NCBI GenBank assembly: GCA_017619795.1
Contig: JAFZRP010000080.1
Coordinates: forward strand, 1 to 64,000
DNA: 64,000 nt
Source of the DNA: Treponema sp.
Lineage (GTDB): Bacteria > Spirochaetota > Spirochaetia > Treponematales > Treponemataceae
Direction of reading: 5' to 3'
Part shown: piece by piece, positions 46,601 through 52,656 of the stretch
How the letters are laid out: each line of letters begins with the position of its first letter
How positions within the stretch are numbered: the stretch's first letter is position 1
Translations under genes and position numbers: made by a program
Notes under the pieces: model-generated
Told to the model about the DNA's origin: nothing
The model's input: only the letters and a program-made list of their open reading frames with translations
The model's database searches: none

Positions 46601-49315
46601 TTGTATTTTTTCAAATCGTTTTTTCTGTGCATCTGTAATTTCTTTCCAGCGCTGTCCATCAAACTCATCTTCATAAGGAAAATGTTCATGTTTTTCTTTA
46701 TATTTATTTGCAACATCTAAAAGTAAATCACCGGCAGTAATTTCAGCTTCTGTTGAAAGCTCTGTACCGTCAGGTTCAGTTTTAATAATTAAAAATCTAT
46801 CGAAATCAGATAAATCATTTTTATAAAGTGAAAGACTGTCTGCAAAATTCTCGACAAGCCCTTCCTTAAGTTCTTTTGCATTATTCTTTCCCCATCGCCA
46901 GAAATCTACAGGAACAGTAGAATCATTTGACATAAGTTTTGCAATATATTTCTGCTCAGAAACTTTAGACATAATTTTATCTCCATTCAGTATTTTTGTG
47001 TTTTCTTTTACTTTCTTAACATTAGGCTCCTGAAGATTGATTACTGAATATTTATCATGTTCTTTTTCATAATAGATTTCAGCAAAATCACTAATTGCAT
47101 AAGGAGCCGGGATAATACCTGGAAGAAGTTCTGCAACTTTATTAAAGGTATAGCCGGTAGAAATAACGTTATCAATTAAATAGACCTTATCACCGTTTTT
47201 TTTCCATCCAGCCATTGTTGTTTCATCAAACAAATCTGTAAGTTCATCTTCAGTCTTTGCATTTTGAAGATAAAACTCTATATCAGGTTCTTTTCTGTTT
47301 TTTTTCTGTTCATAAAGGGTTTCATGAGGTTTACAGTATAAAATGTCTGCAATTGGAGATTTTGTTTTTCTGGAAATTGCAGCTGCTAAAGACCAAGTAT
47401 ATTCTGATTTTCCAGTATGTTGCGGAGCAGGAACAAGGATAGATTTTTCATTAAAAATGCCTTGTTTTATAAAATAGTCAGCCATCTGTTCAATAGCGTT
47501 CTTGAATTCTTCTGAATTATTATCAGCTTCTTTTAGGATATGACAGAGTTCTCTTGTACCCTTTGAGTTATAATAGCTTTTTGCAGACAGACCTGAATGT
47601 TCATTTTTTATTTCAAGTTCAAGAGAATCATTTAAATAATTGAAGGCAATTTCTTTATCTTTATAAACGCTTTTATCAGCAATGTAAAACAATTTTTTGC
47701 CGTCTTGAATATAAGGACGGATTATATAAGAAGGATGTTCTTCTTTACTGTTAGGACAAATTAATTCTTTTAGACTTTCAAAATAAGGCGGTTTGGTATA
47801 ACCTACTGCAAATAATTTATAACCTTCTGAATCCAGTTTTTTTAAGGTTTCATTGTACAAAGTTTTTGTATTAACACTATATACATCTATAACATTTTTT
47901 ATCTCTTCTTTTGAAGCAGATTCAAGTCTGAAGTATTTTTTATTTTCTTCCATAAGTTCTTTAATCAGTGGAACAAAATCAGCTTCAAAATTATCTTTTC
48001 TTGCATAAGAAATTTCTTCTGACAAATCAATACCCTGCTCCAAGGCATAATACTGTTCCATTGCACGGGCAAAGCATTCACAGGTTCTGAACCAGTATTC
48101 TCCAAGATAAATCTCATCAGTTTTTCCAATACGAGCTGCACTTTTATTTGATTTTTCACGAAGCTTAATTTCTTCTTTAAACTTTTCTGCAATCTGATTT
48201 TCAAGAGTTCCGTATTTGTCTGAGGCAAAAAAGTTGTGGCTATCTTTTCCCTTCAGATTATCAAGCCAATGAGCAATTTCATGAGCAAGAGTTACATCTG
48301 GAAGATGATTATTTCCGGCAACTGTAAGCTGCTTTTCTTCATTGAAAAATGAAATGCCGATTGCATTTTGATATGAAGTGAAAAGGCCGATCGCTTTCCT
48401 TGCAAACTGCATACAGTTATCAGCATAGGAAATTTTAAGTTTATATTCACCAGCCATATTAGAGAGGTTTCCATAATGACTATAAACCTTTTCTATTACC
48501 TCAGATAATCTAACAATTTCTGTTTTTGTAAAGTTTGAACCGTTCTGTTTTTTTATCTTTACACCAAAATCATTGTATAGGTTATTGAAAGTGTTTGAAT
48601 CTCCATAAGCAGTTTCTACAGCTTTTGAGTATGAATCAATATAGTCCTGCTTCTGATAGTTCATGTCAAGGCGTTTGCCTTTAATATTTTCCAAAAGAGG
48701 CTGCCACTGTTCAAGAAAAACAACATTATTTTGAATGTGATAAAGCTTACCAGGAGATTTACCTTTCAATTCAAAGGCTTTGTCAGTAATGGATTTATCT
48801 GTATCTTTGTATTTAAGAGATGGAATTTTACAAAGTAAGCACAACTTTGAAATTTCATTGTAGCGGCTTGTCGGCATGGAGTTCATTCCACGAGGAAGTG
48901 AAACTTTTTCCGAACTGCCATCTTTTTTAAGCTCTGCCCTTTTTCGTTTCAAATAATAATCTACTGTAGCGGCAAGTACATCTGAAGACATTTTATAAAT
49001 CTGATTTTTATAAACAGGTTTTCCTTTTGAATCTTTTTCACCTGTATAAACCTTACTTTGAACAAAGTAGTTTCCGTCTGAAAAATCTTTTACGCAAATA
49101 GGAAGAAATCTGTCAAAAGCAAGACCTTTGGAATCCATTTCAGGAATCCAGGAAGGCCGGGGTTTATCCAGAATATCTTTTTTGTTACAAAGAAAAACCT
49201 TATCATTTTCAACCTCTGTATAATCAAGTACAGTAATTCCGTTGATAATAATTTCTTTCGGACTAAATGAGTATTCTTTTAATTCTATGTCTTCCGCTTC
49301 AAGTTCTTTTGCCAT
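37694..49315 (-). CDS. Giant polyvalent protein (3873 aa): zincin, PRTase-like and clamp-like domains
   Basis: One uninterrupted 3873-residue ORF. Near 335-430 there is an LPD1-like or zincin-like domain, with LAHEIAHWLDNLKG (H345, H349) and a distal YWFRTCECFARAMEQYY. At about 610-760 lies a phosphoribosyltransferase-like domain whose PRPP-loop motif is VYLIDNVISTGYT (711-723). From Met1144 to about 1310 a segment (TGIFYEKGFAVATDGKILI, DGQFPAYERVFPD) resembles a sliding-clamp domain. About 3330-3370 (LKSHGWKYAASTKQWYP) is a motif known from plasmid helicase/methylase polyproteins. The C-terminus has NWLLYEMGC and IFASWL, then SGYPPRGEQ. Internal starts lie at Met782 and Met1144. It probably modifies nucleotides or proteins during establishment. 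Confidence 0.75.
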   Translation of the reverse strand: MAKELEAEDIELKEYSFSPKEIIINGITVLDYTEVENDKVFLCNKKDILDKPRPSWIPEMDSKGLAFDRFLPICVKDFSDGNYFVQSKVYTGEKDSKGKPVYKNQIYKMSSDVLAATVDYYLKRKRAELKKDGSSEKVSLPRGMNSMPTSRYNEISKLCLLCKIPSLKYKDTDKSITDKAFELKGKSPGKLYHIQNNVVFLEQWQPLLENIKGKRLDMNYQKQDYIDSYSKAVETAYGDSNTFNNLYNDFGVKIKKQNGSNFTKTEIVRLSEVIEKVYSHYGNLSNMAGEYKLKISYADNCMQFARKAIGLFTSYQNAIGISFFNEEKQLTVAGNNHLPDVTLAHEIAHWLDNLKGKDSHNFFASDKYGTLENQIAEKFKEEIKLREKSNKSAARIGKTDEIYLGEYWFRTCECFARAMEQYYALEQGIDLSEEISYARKDNFEADFVPLIKELMEENKKYFRLESASKEEIKNVIDVYSVNTKTLYNETLKKLDSEGYKLFAVGYTKPPYFESLKELICPNSKEEHPSYIIRPYIQDGKKLFYIADKSVYKDKEIAFNYLNDSLELEIKNEHSGLSAKSYYNSKGTRELCHILKEADNNSEEFKNAIEQMADYFIKQGIFNEKSILVPAPQHTGKSEYTWSLAAAISRKTKSPIADILYCKPHETLYEQKKNRKEPDIEFYLQNAKTEDELTDLFDETTMAGWKKNGDKVYLIDNVISTGYTFNKVAELLPGIIPAPYAISDFAEIYYEKEHDKYSVINLQEPNVKKVKENTKILNGDKIMSKVSEQKYIAKLMSNDSTVPVDFWRWGKNNAKELKEGLVENFADSLSLYKNDLSDFDRFLIIKTEPDGTELSTEAEITAGDLLLDVANKYKEKHEHFPYEDEFDGQRWKEITDAQKKRFEKIQEQIEIESNKRTFTVVDSVISAVDRAEFLAGLEHYVNGEKKEKDEYKITDTLNKENLKPFRFVYEGVGYLGESIYESFICKKNDDSGFKYLMVPHNAEFYKGFDKLVISEKTYSDIEECQNALITVLVNQKENRNYKIEVKTNQFYNLPEKYKQPLLSYIEKYEKEICDKTEEFLKSHPEIERYESMKDNIALYLIRVPDAVDWNSPEWLKIFEKIELSISNPLLADSIDADKEEENKLMENTDVKKEITEAEKDSKFLLETYGNKKAVDAACKKASVSDFTSKDMTRYFMTGIFYEKGFAVATDGKILIKLKKDYPAEWEGKIIDPNTLKEIDGQFPAYERVFPDKERLVDRSSRLAHISNYLSESTAAIAISEKTKRTERTVPVMFENTFVNPRSLQLALAFARDRGFNKVFQEDNYKIEYEPVLDEKGYEIYKFYKVAGEKSEDNLAYKYYTLDELPDYVKKAATEKLKLAGERNPTNIHLENGELWSYDKIKEKKIVYETNLEKPLSRAIEFDAPDGSSILVMPSNEPECPYIDKDGILQNYQDDIFIKTKLLGKDEELCKNIVKNLIKDSDFVDADVDAIYKKNFEVALSKQNPDVFPKNKKDCQILATVMTYTDVIGENLDKKDFIFKEGQSVATLQQFVCNLWLERFKDYMAHPEHIFVTGKSLSPEYTIDFAKQKDIIKEKEAEQELFIIGDKEKESPKIDDSYEYSNIKLERWFYGEKEYPVRELEVENEGISDYIYIGSSSLNDAIIDQNGNYIDEEARIIDERVPYFVSEEKLKSLSDEELLNYIKNEIDHDFEYTLNENKKTKSEIELTPEIYTKLFNNSIDKDRFILMDVTSAFAVLKSCSEDFGLKLLNNKIISTNGKYPANQSIEPVELLRASIIGRGDAASTNLDPKVGVIWDSLGQTGNPKELIFNSYLKELNKLYASDKSVSKPDNLGFDFDTIDSTEKLLQVKKLYEWTTQKHPELFFRGKDAAYRINQGVSSFIDIFTFEEIISKKEKELSNKNLNFNFFVKDTAEFEQYAEFEPIVNLSAKEAVKTLIEQNNKGLNAGIGINIPGDFVFDDPDGNGAIVFQKTNEEYSFYMGDNFVKELKENNEHAQSVIAAFKNLDSAFKESELVKKASYVEPAFLYEKEKELFSEKEISSDLISSKNIKLNNITKDENGIYNADLFFPDAAYIKEAEISDERFAMLVATWNDNNPNINLHIVKRLNSEPHNKDIEYLDVSLNGKPSLFESEQWNLVREQKTFDIIGEQIEQYNKEKTVEEKEIRPVFTIFNSIKDNKIIELKEHLSNNGYKVDWFDKNESNSFARFNCDFDDTAYIQTILNDRGIDYEYELGLLATGFDAAWLSEDEQIDAEVVSEEEFKRINEIREKVFKDTKLPYITVDFTEGTTSAHKSARMQSGTVLGLKEGEELLKELNSRFNTFLKCDVTVYFPDAKEEEPDSYHFRYDFHGDTITRDSGKEVPYEREGLSDYIRMTCSYPEVLEKYEEQWQKVNAPDITEEQKKLVADIIAPNYEKLKDSYKRHCDTLKSILENDRKVNSGWIVAASSVKASKESVEKEQETTATSFERYAGMCISHISDYLLENKNLSFKDEFINYAEHQISNMLQDVKYGDSRNAKYGEHGYDFDFGLWRKSLEKVMDASEYISYFTERLQIEEKSYKEIREAAKDMGLSKTDKEKESFELEENLIKEQKIQTPEIGKVFSLSLKALYEHIKEKEGSFFFNDRMCVKLSNGSTIEFDDNQVDSEYTHYDELSHYDLYSKAGTLLCCDGETVKFEGPAQSGNFILKNENQEESFSLSPEEFAIASESVSLEKRVNIEIKPVTLEEILGVMDMRPDIDNGKLIIFDQQRKEYIDNGLDFEGSGNETYVFENAAEIFERLGTYIGDYYIYDMQEQLEAVGVNITGEETLSDLCNLYKSELEKGNDKLSVEELSLAMGIVNPESVIMPELKQSIAQDKNVTENTLEDFDHKEFFNHFHNHYDELYNGDWKVVGNIQSYNMNLFDQLMKSNPIFKEAVVNLVKERNDPFSSDRECAAVVLSFKSMGIKLENDIDQSYDFSKLADNICQQGYESSSSGFNYSFDFTEIADMAGKDESWVKENIKEICDALSEHNDELLLDFNENDALAEPGVINLNFCSVGEDYNELFKKDNSGRWIRKTDDELRQENLLEDVIDKGIESIQVNKGMSEAALEAEYEAQMREQEMDIDDEPEESVPLVWSINGEQFSEKEIEESLKADVEELFRQYDSGETEENLTLVGVKMYRDPSKDGNISLLVEFDSKNPENRWREDSLFNALNEEGIEFNGMKVDFNPITKYKSGTIEQYLKQLEGFENEEEVIKVNAQKLEDKEIEQKLNDISNKLSEVDSEQERILPFSIIDNKEKGRVNIRFDTAKINRDILKELKSHGWKYAASTKQWYPVGNAVNTASDFANRLQEKYTEIRNTNMDKAMDLGPEKSPYDGIRFFDRNYNESKDFSNFFNSNLHLFKKSKEASITEEEAATILKAIGCEKDGIVEQRKVRVGLDEKDKIVILTSENGKVKTEKIEITDILEFAKRKSFDNVIESKQMLQNYLGKEPVVEKDLQDIFMSLYETSVTQAEEIDVKINRLYDSFIGKKQEQTESAVLYQRNSYRGWEISADKDFKKSYYVRPFEQTDRSGYILMAGKEGKDGFWQEKFVREMLKSNNWSERAALVETLTMLACDEETCKSLGISNPQSLNSFLVSVDKIIHVENDTDIKNELMERLLGPSETQKVSKGKIKELSLGDKIGEDSVSDLYKISNGVYQATLSRDENGIGSAQSYFVIDNSIIAQLNDELKELVVSFESNSVIENKRYEPYILKDLIEKGLMPPRDNEFIQKLNEHVSLNPLKYEKLKPVDYLNFEEKLKEIAEVDKAFNKTPFELGQQLLALVDENDKTKLNNWLLYEMGCDSKEHMAKIFASWLNKSPEQKKDISQKKDSGYPPRGEQ
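45884..45900 (-). promoter_or_regulatory. Internal translation start (Met1144)
   Basis: The minus strand reads GAGGAGAATAAACTTATG in frame, nearly identical to the true leader of the 34993 gene (AAGGAGAATAAACTTATG). It opens MENTDVKKEITEAEKD, exactly where the clamp-like segment begins. Confidence 0.7.
46970..46985 (-). promoter_or_regulatory. Internal translation start (Met782)
   Basis: GGAGATAAAATTATG on the minus strand, eight bases between GGAG and an in-frame ATG opening MSKVSEQKYIAKLMSND. It lies directly after the phosphoribosyltransferase-like domain. Confidence 0.6.
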
Positions 49316-49318
49316 AAT

Positions 49319-50911
49319 TTATCTCTCAATTTCTTTTGCTCTTACAGGATTATCTTTTACAACTTCTGCAAAATGAGCTGCCATACCATAAATATTTTTA
49401 TACTTATGCCTCATATATGAAAGGAATTCCTTGTCATGGAAAACTTTATTTTTATCCAGTTCATGCTCAAGCCGCTTTGCCATATCTGATTCACGTTTTA
49501 ATTTGAACAAGTCAGCTTCTTCCTTATTTCTGGCAGGGATATAATCAGAAACATCACGGCTTAATTTCTTTTTCAAAAGCTCTTCAAGCTCTTCAAAAGT
49601 TTTTTCTCGTTTCTGAGGTTCTTTACCAGCCTTACGGCAAATCTCATCTACTTCCTTTCCAGAAAGGATTCTTTTAACTTTAATTTTTCCTGTAATTATC
49701 CATTCCTCTGTATTAGGGTCAGGATTGGTACGGTAACGGTAGCAACCATTTTCAGGAACTTTTTGAAGACCTGCATAGGAATGTCTGAAACTTCCATTGT
49801 CGGTATAGCCGTTTTTCATTGCTTCATTCTGGTAATCAACATCACAGGAATACTCACATTCTGCCCAGACAAACTCACGGGGAAAAAGTTCTTTTTTACC
49901 ATTTTCAGGATTTACCTTTTCAAACTGCTTTGCAACCGGAACTTCTCCGAGATGCCAGCCGGGCCTGTATGCAAGTTCTCCTTTAGAACAGTGAGTTCCG
50001 GGTCCACCCTTTTCAATCTGAGGTCTGCCTGTTTTTGAATAAGAAGAAATATCTCCAGCTGAAGCATCAAGCCAAACATTCATCGGAGTATCGCAACCAC
50101 CCGGATTCTTAACCATAGGGGGATATAATTTTCCGTCTTTTAAATAAAATACTTTATAACCGATTTTAGTTCTGGAAGGTTCTGAAGCTGAGATTTTTAA
50201 TCCTTTATCTTCATAAGATTTCAAGAATTCTTTTTTCTTAAGGTTTTCATAATATTTCTTAACTTCAATATAGTCCTCTGATTTTGGTTCATGGTCATAA
50301 TACTGCCATGGCGTAATGGAATCATCATTAAGTTTCAGCCTGAATTTCCAGCTTTTATATTCCTTTAGCTGGACAGGAAGATTTTCTTTTTTTCTATTTT
50401 CCTCATAAGATAACAAAAACTGCCGGTCACTTTTGTTAAAATCATTTTCATTTATAACCATCTGTATAAGTGAAGCCGTAATATCAGATAGAGCAGATTC
50501 ATCAAGAGTAATATTATCAAAAGCTAAAGAAACGATTTTTTTCAGGATGTCTGAACCAGACATTTTTCCCTGCAGATAATCTTCCTGCAAAGATTTGAAA
50601 GGTTCATTAACTTCCTTTTTAACAGATGGTTCTTCAAAAATTATTTCTTTTCCGAGTTTTACAGCTTCTTCATATTCAATATTAGCACCACGGCTTGTCT
50701 GCCAGTCATTCAACAAATAGATGGAATCACAGTTTGCAAGGGCCTTGAGGTCAAGCTCCATAAACTGTTCCCAAGTAAACATATCAGGGTGCAAGGCAGG
50801 ATTAAAAACAAGATGTCCCAGTTCTGTTAATTCTTTTTCTTTTTTGGCAAATTTTTCTTTAAAGTTAGGGTCCCCGGAAATTTTGCCGGAAAGGTAGATT
50901 TTTTTCTGCAT
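49319..50911 (-). CDS. DUF4406 domain fused to plasmid polyvalent domain
   Basis: 530 residues. Residues 1-95 match DUF4406, a nucleoside 2-deoxyribosyltransferase-like Rossmann fold: KKIYLSGKISGDPNFKEKF, LGHLVFNPALHPDMFTWEQF, CDSIYLLNDWQTSRGANIEY. A central linker is followed at about 245-430 by a domain I recognise from large polyvalent proteins of gut plasmids and phages: ELAYRPGWHLGEVP, EFVWAECEYSCDVDYQ, CYRYRTNPDP, EWIITGKIKVKRIL. It has no named function that I can state. It ends VRAKEIER. The leader is AAAGGAGAATAAACTATG. The giant gene starts three bases after its stop, so the two are coupled. DUF4406 may act on nucleotides, complementing the phosphoribosyltransferase-like domain next door. 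Confidence 0.8.
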   Translation of the reverse strand: MQKKIYLSGKISGDPNFKEKFAKKEKELTELGHLVFNPALHPDMFTWEQFMELDLKALANCDSIYLLNDWQTSRGANIEYEEAVKLGKEIIFEEPSVKKEVNEPFKSLQEDYLQGKMSGSDILKKIVSLAFDNITLDESALSDITASLIQMVINENDFNKSDRQFLLSYEENRKKENLPVQLKEYKSWKFRLKLNDDSITPWQYYDHEPKSEDYIEVKKYYENLKKKEFLKSYEDKGLKISASEPSRTKIGYKVFYLKDGKLYPPMVKNPGGCDTPMNVWLDASAGDISSYSKTGRPQIEKGGPGTHCSKGELAYRPGWHLGEVPVAKQFEKVNPENGKKELFPREFVWAECEYSCDVDYQNEAMKNGYTDNGSFRHSYAGLQKVPENGCYRYRTNPDPNTEEWIITGKIKVKRILSGKEVDEICRKAGKEPQKREKTFEELEELLKKKLSRDVSDYIPARNKEEADLFKLKRESDMAKRLEHELDKNKVFHDKEFLSYMRHKYKNIYGMAAHFAEVVKDNPVRAKEIER

Positions 50912-50934
50912 AGTTTATTCTCCTTTATCTAAAC

Positions 50935-50950
50935 AGCGCCAGTTGGCGCT
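50935..50950. other. Short GC-rich hairpin in the gap before 50911
   Basis: AGCGCC (50935-50940) and GGCGCT (50945-50950) form a 6-bp stem with loop AGTT, flanked by AT-rich DNA. There is no T run, so it is at best a weak attenuator or mRNA stabiliser. GGCGCTAA here recurs at 204-211 and, inverted, at 440-447. Confidence 0.5.
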
Positions 50951-50958
50951 AATTAAAA

Positions 50959-51558
50959 TCATGTGATAAAGATTGAATCCTGAAGAACGGCATCCCTAAA
51001 TTCAAGCGGTTCAATATCTTTCTTGGCATTGAAAAGAAGGAATCTTTTTCCGGTATCATTGTCATAAGAGCATCCTTTTATTCCGTGAGAATAAAGAAGT
51101 GCTGAAGATTTACTTTTATCATGTGTAATGCACTTGCTGTTTACAAAATTAAAAAGATCCCGGCCGCTTCTGAGATTTAAGATAAGTTCATATTTTTCAT
51201 GGACAAAATCACTGAGAGCAGAAGTTGATTCGGTTCTGAAAGAAGAACTGCCGGATAGATTCTGCTCAAGCTTCTTGAGAAGAATTCTGGCTTCATGAAC
51301 AAAAAGGGAACAGATAAAATCCCTGTTCATAAGAGTATTGAGAACATCATCACTCTGTTCTTTTATGGATTTTTCAACATCAAGGAAAAGCTCTTTTCCG
51401 GGAATATTTATTAAAAGCCAGTTGTTGTAGCTCATTACTTCCTTTTTTCTCCTGGATTCATGCATGGCTACAGTTTCATCAAGGGTAACGGGAACTCCGA
51501 CACCAAAATCCATTTCTTCCTTTACGATATATTTTTCAAGCGCAATGTAAGCATTCAT
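50959..51558 (-). CDS. Small polyvalent-type protein, possible ART-related C-terminus
   Basis: A 199-residue protein. I place the start at the ATG at 51558, two bases after the upstream stop, with AGGTG before it; a GTG at 51567 is an alternative. The last 45 residues contain LLYSHGIKGCSYDNDTGKRF followed by LLFNAKKDIEP. This resembles the hGIxGixY...R.xVxFN...I ending seen in domains of plasmid and phage polyvalent proteins, some linked to ADP-ribosyltransferases. The N-terminal part is helical and lacks a recognisable catalytic core, so enzymatic activity is doubtful. Confidence 0.6.
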   Translation of the reverse strand: MNAYIALEKYIVKEEMDFGVGVPVTLDETVAMHESRRKKEVMSYNNWLLINIPGKELFLDVEKSIKEQSDDVLNTLMNRDFICSLFVHEARILLKKLEQNLSGSSSFRTESTSALSDFVHEKYELILNLRSGRDLFNFVNSKCITHDKSKSSALLYSHGIKGCSYDNDTGKRFLLFNAKKDIEPLEFRDAVLQDSIFIT

Positions 51559-51560
51559 AA

Positions 51561-52580
51561 TCAGCACCTGTTCAAGCGATGAGACGGATGGCGTGGCTTT
51601 ATATCAAATTCACGTTCAGGTATTCTTCCAGTATTCCGGGAGATGGAAACAGACTGCTGTTCAAAGGCAGCTGCTTTCGGAGCTTTAACCGTAATATTTT
51701 TGGATAAATCTTCTTTAGTAAAAAGACGGTCTTTTTCAAAACCGTAATGTGTCATGCGCTGTGAATAAAGAAAGCTTTCAGTAAGGGTTTTGGAAAGAAC
51801 AGAACTGGAATTCTCAGAAAGTATTTCAAGATAACTCAAAAGTTCATCTTTCTGTTCATCAGAAAGTTTTCTGTGCAGATTCAAACCAGTTTCCTGTCTA
51901 ATGTAATAATCGTTAAGGGCATGAAAAATAAACTTACGTTCTTTTTCGTAACGACCGGCTGAATTACGGTAAGCAGAAGAAAGCTTTTTGAGAAAGTCAC
52001 GCACTTCTGTATTACGCTTGATATTTTTCCTTTTATTTTCCCTGACAAAAGATTCACTGATACCTGTATCATACTCAGAAGTATTCTTAATCATGTTCTG
52101 GGCAAATATTTTTTTCTGCCTGAAGACTGGAGAATTTATTTCTGATGCAATGCCGTTATCTGAACGGGAATACTTTAATGCATGGAAAATGGAAGTTTCT
52201 GAAAACTGGTCCAGAAGGTAAACGGTCTGGACTTCGGTTTCGGATTTGCAGGAAACATTTCTTTTTATGTTGGCAAGAAATAATAACGGTTCAGTAGAAT
52301 CATCCTTTAGCTCAAGTTCCATAAATGCAGCATCAGAACCATTAATCCATCTGAGGGATTTAGAACCCGAACTTCCTGCCTTAAGCTCAAGGAGAACCTT
52401 ATTGATGTCACCAAGGTGTCTGCCATTGATGACGTTCATATCCTGCGGAAGCGGAAGGTCCTGAACATAAGGAACTGAACCGTTTTCAATGCATTCTTTC
52501 ATATAGCGGCATATATCATGACTTAAGCTTTCACAGACAACATCTACAGGATATGTCCTGATTTGTGTTTTATTTCCCAT
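51561..52580 (-). CDS. Degenerate ArdC-N-like protein
   Basis: 339 residues. The first 110 residues (CRYMKECIENGSVPYVQDLP, MNVINGRHLGDINKVLL, SKSLRWINGSDAAFMELEL) follow the layout of the ArdC N-terminal ssDNA-binding/antirestriction domain: an amphipathic helix, a proline stretch, an N-G-x-x-xGxN motif, then W-x-x-xxxA. Conservation is weak. The remainder is helical and basic, ending RHPSHRLNRC. ArdC-type proteins protect incoming single-stranded plasmid DNA. The gene sits behind the paired operator at 52602-52637 and is followed two bases later by the 51558 start. Confidence 0.55.
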   Translation of the reverse strand: MGNKTQIRTYPVDVVCESLSHDICRYMKECIENGSVPYVQDLPLPQDMNVINGRHLGDINKVLLELKAGSSGSKSLRWINGSDAAFMELELKDDSTEPLLFLANIKRNVSCKSETEVQTVYLLDQFSETSIFHALKYSRSDNGIASEINSPVFRQKKIFAQNMIKNTSEYDTGISESFVRENKRKNIKRNTEVRDFLKKLSSAYRNSAGRYEKERKFIFHALNDYYIRQETGLNLHRKLSDEQKDELLSYLEILSENSSSVLSKTLTESFLYSQRMTHYGFEKDRLFTKEDLSKNITVKAPKAAAFEQQSVSISRNTGRIPEREFDIKPRHPSHRLNRC

Positions 52581-52601
52581 AAGATAATCCTTAAAACCTA
52601 C

Positions 52602-52637
52602 AGTGTAATATTAGATTTATTTATCTATATTTACACT
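52602..52637 (-). promoter_or_regulatory. Paired operator AGTGTAA-N22-TTACACT upstream of 52580
   Basis: AGTGTAA (52602-52608) and TTACACT (52631-52637) are inverted copies separated by exactly 22 bases, in AGTGTAATAT...ATATTTACACT context. A TATAGT (-10-like, minus strand 52640-52635) overlaps the distal half. The same arrangement with the same spacing occurs at 53796-53831. Confidence 0.7.
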
Positions 52638-52656
52638 ATAGGTGTTAAAAAAAATA

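Noticed and set aside
50935-50950. Terminator between 50959 and 50911
   Set aside because: The stem is only six pairs and no T run follows on the minus strand, so it is recorded only as a hairpin.
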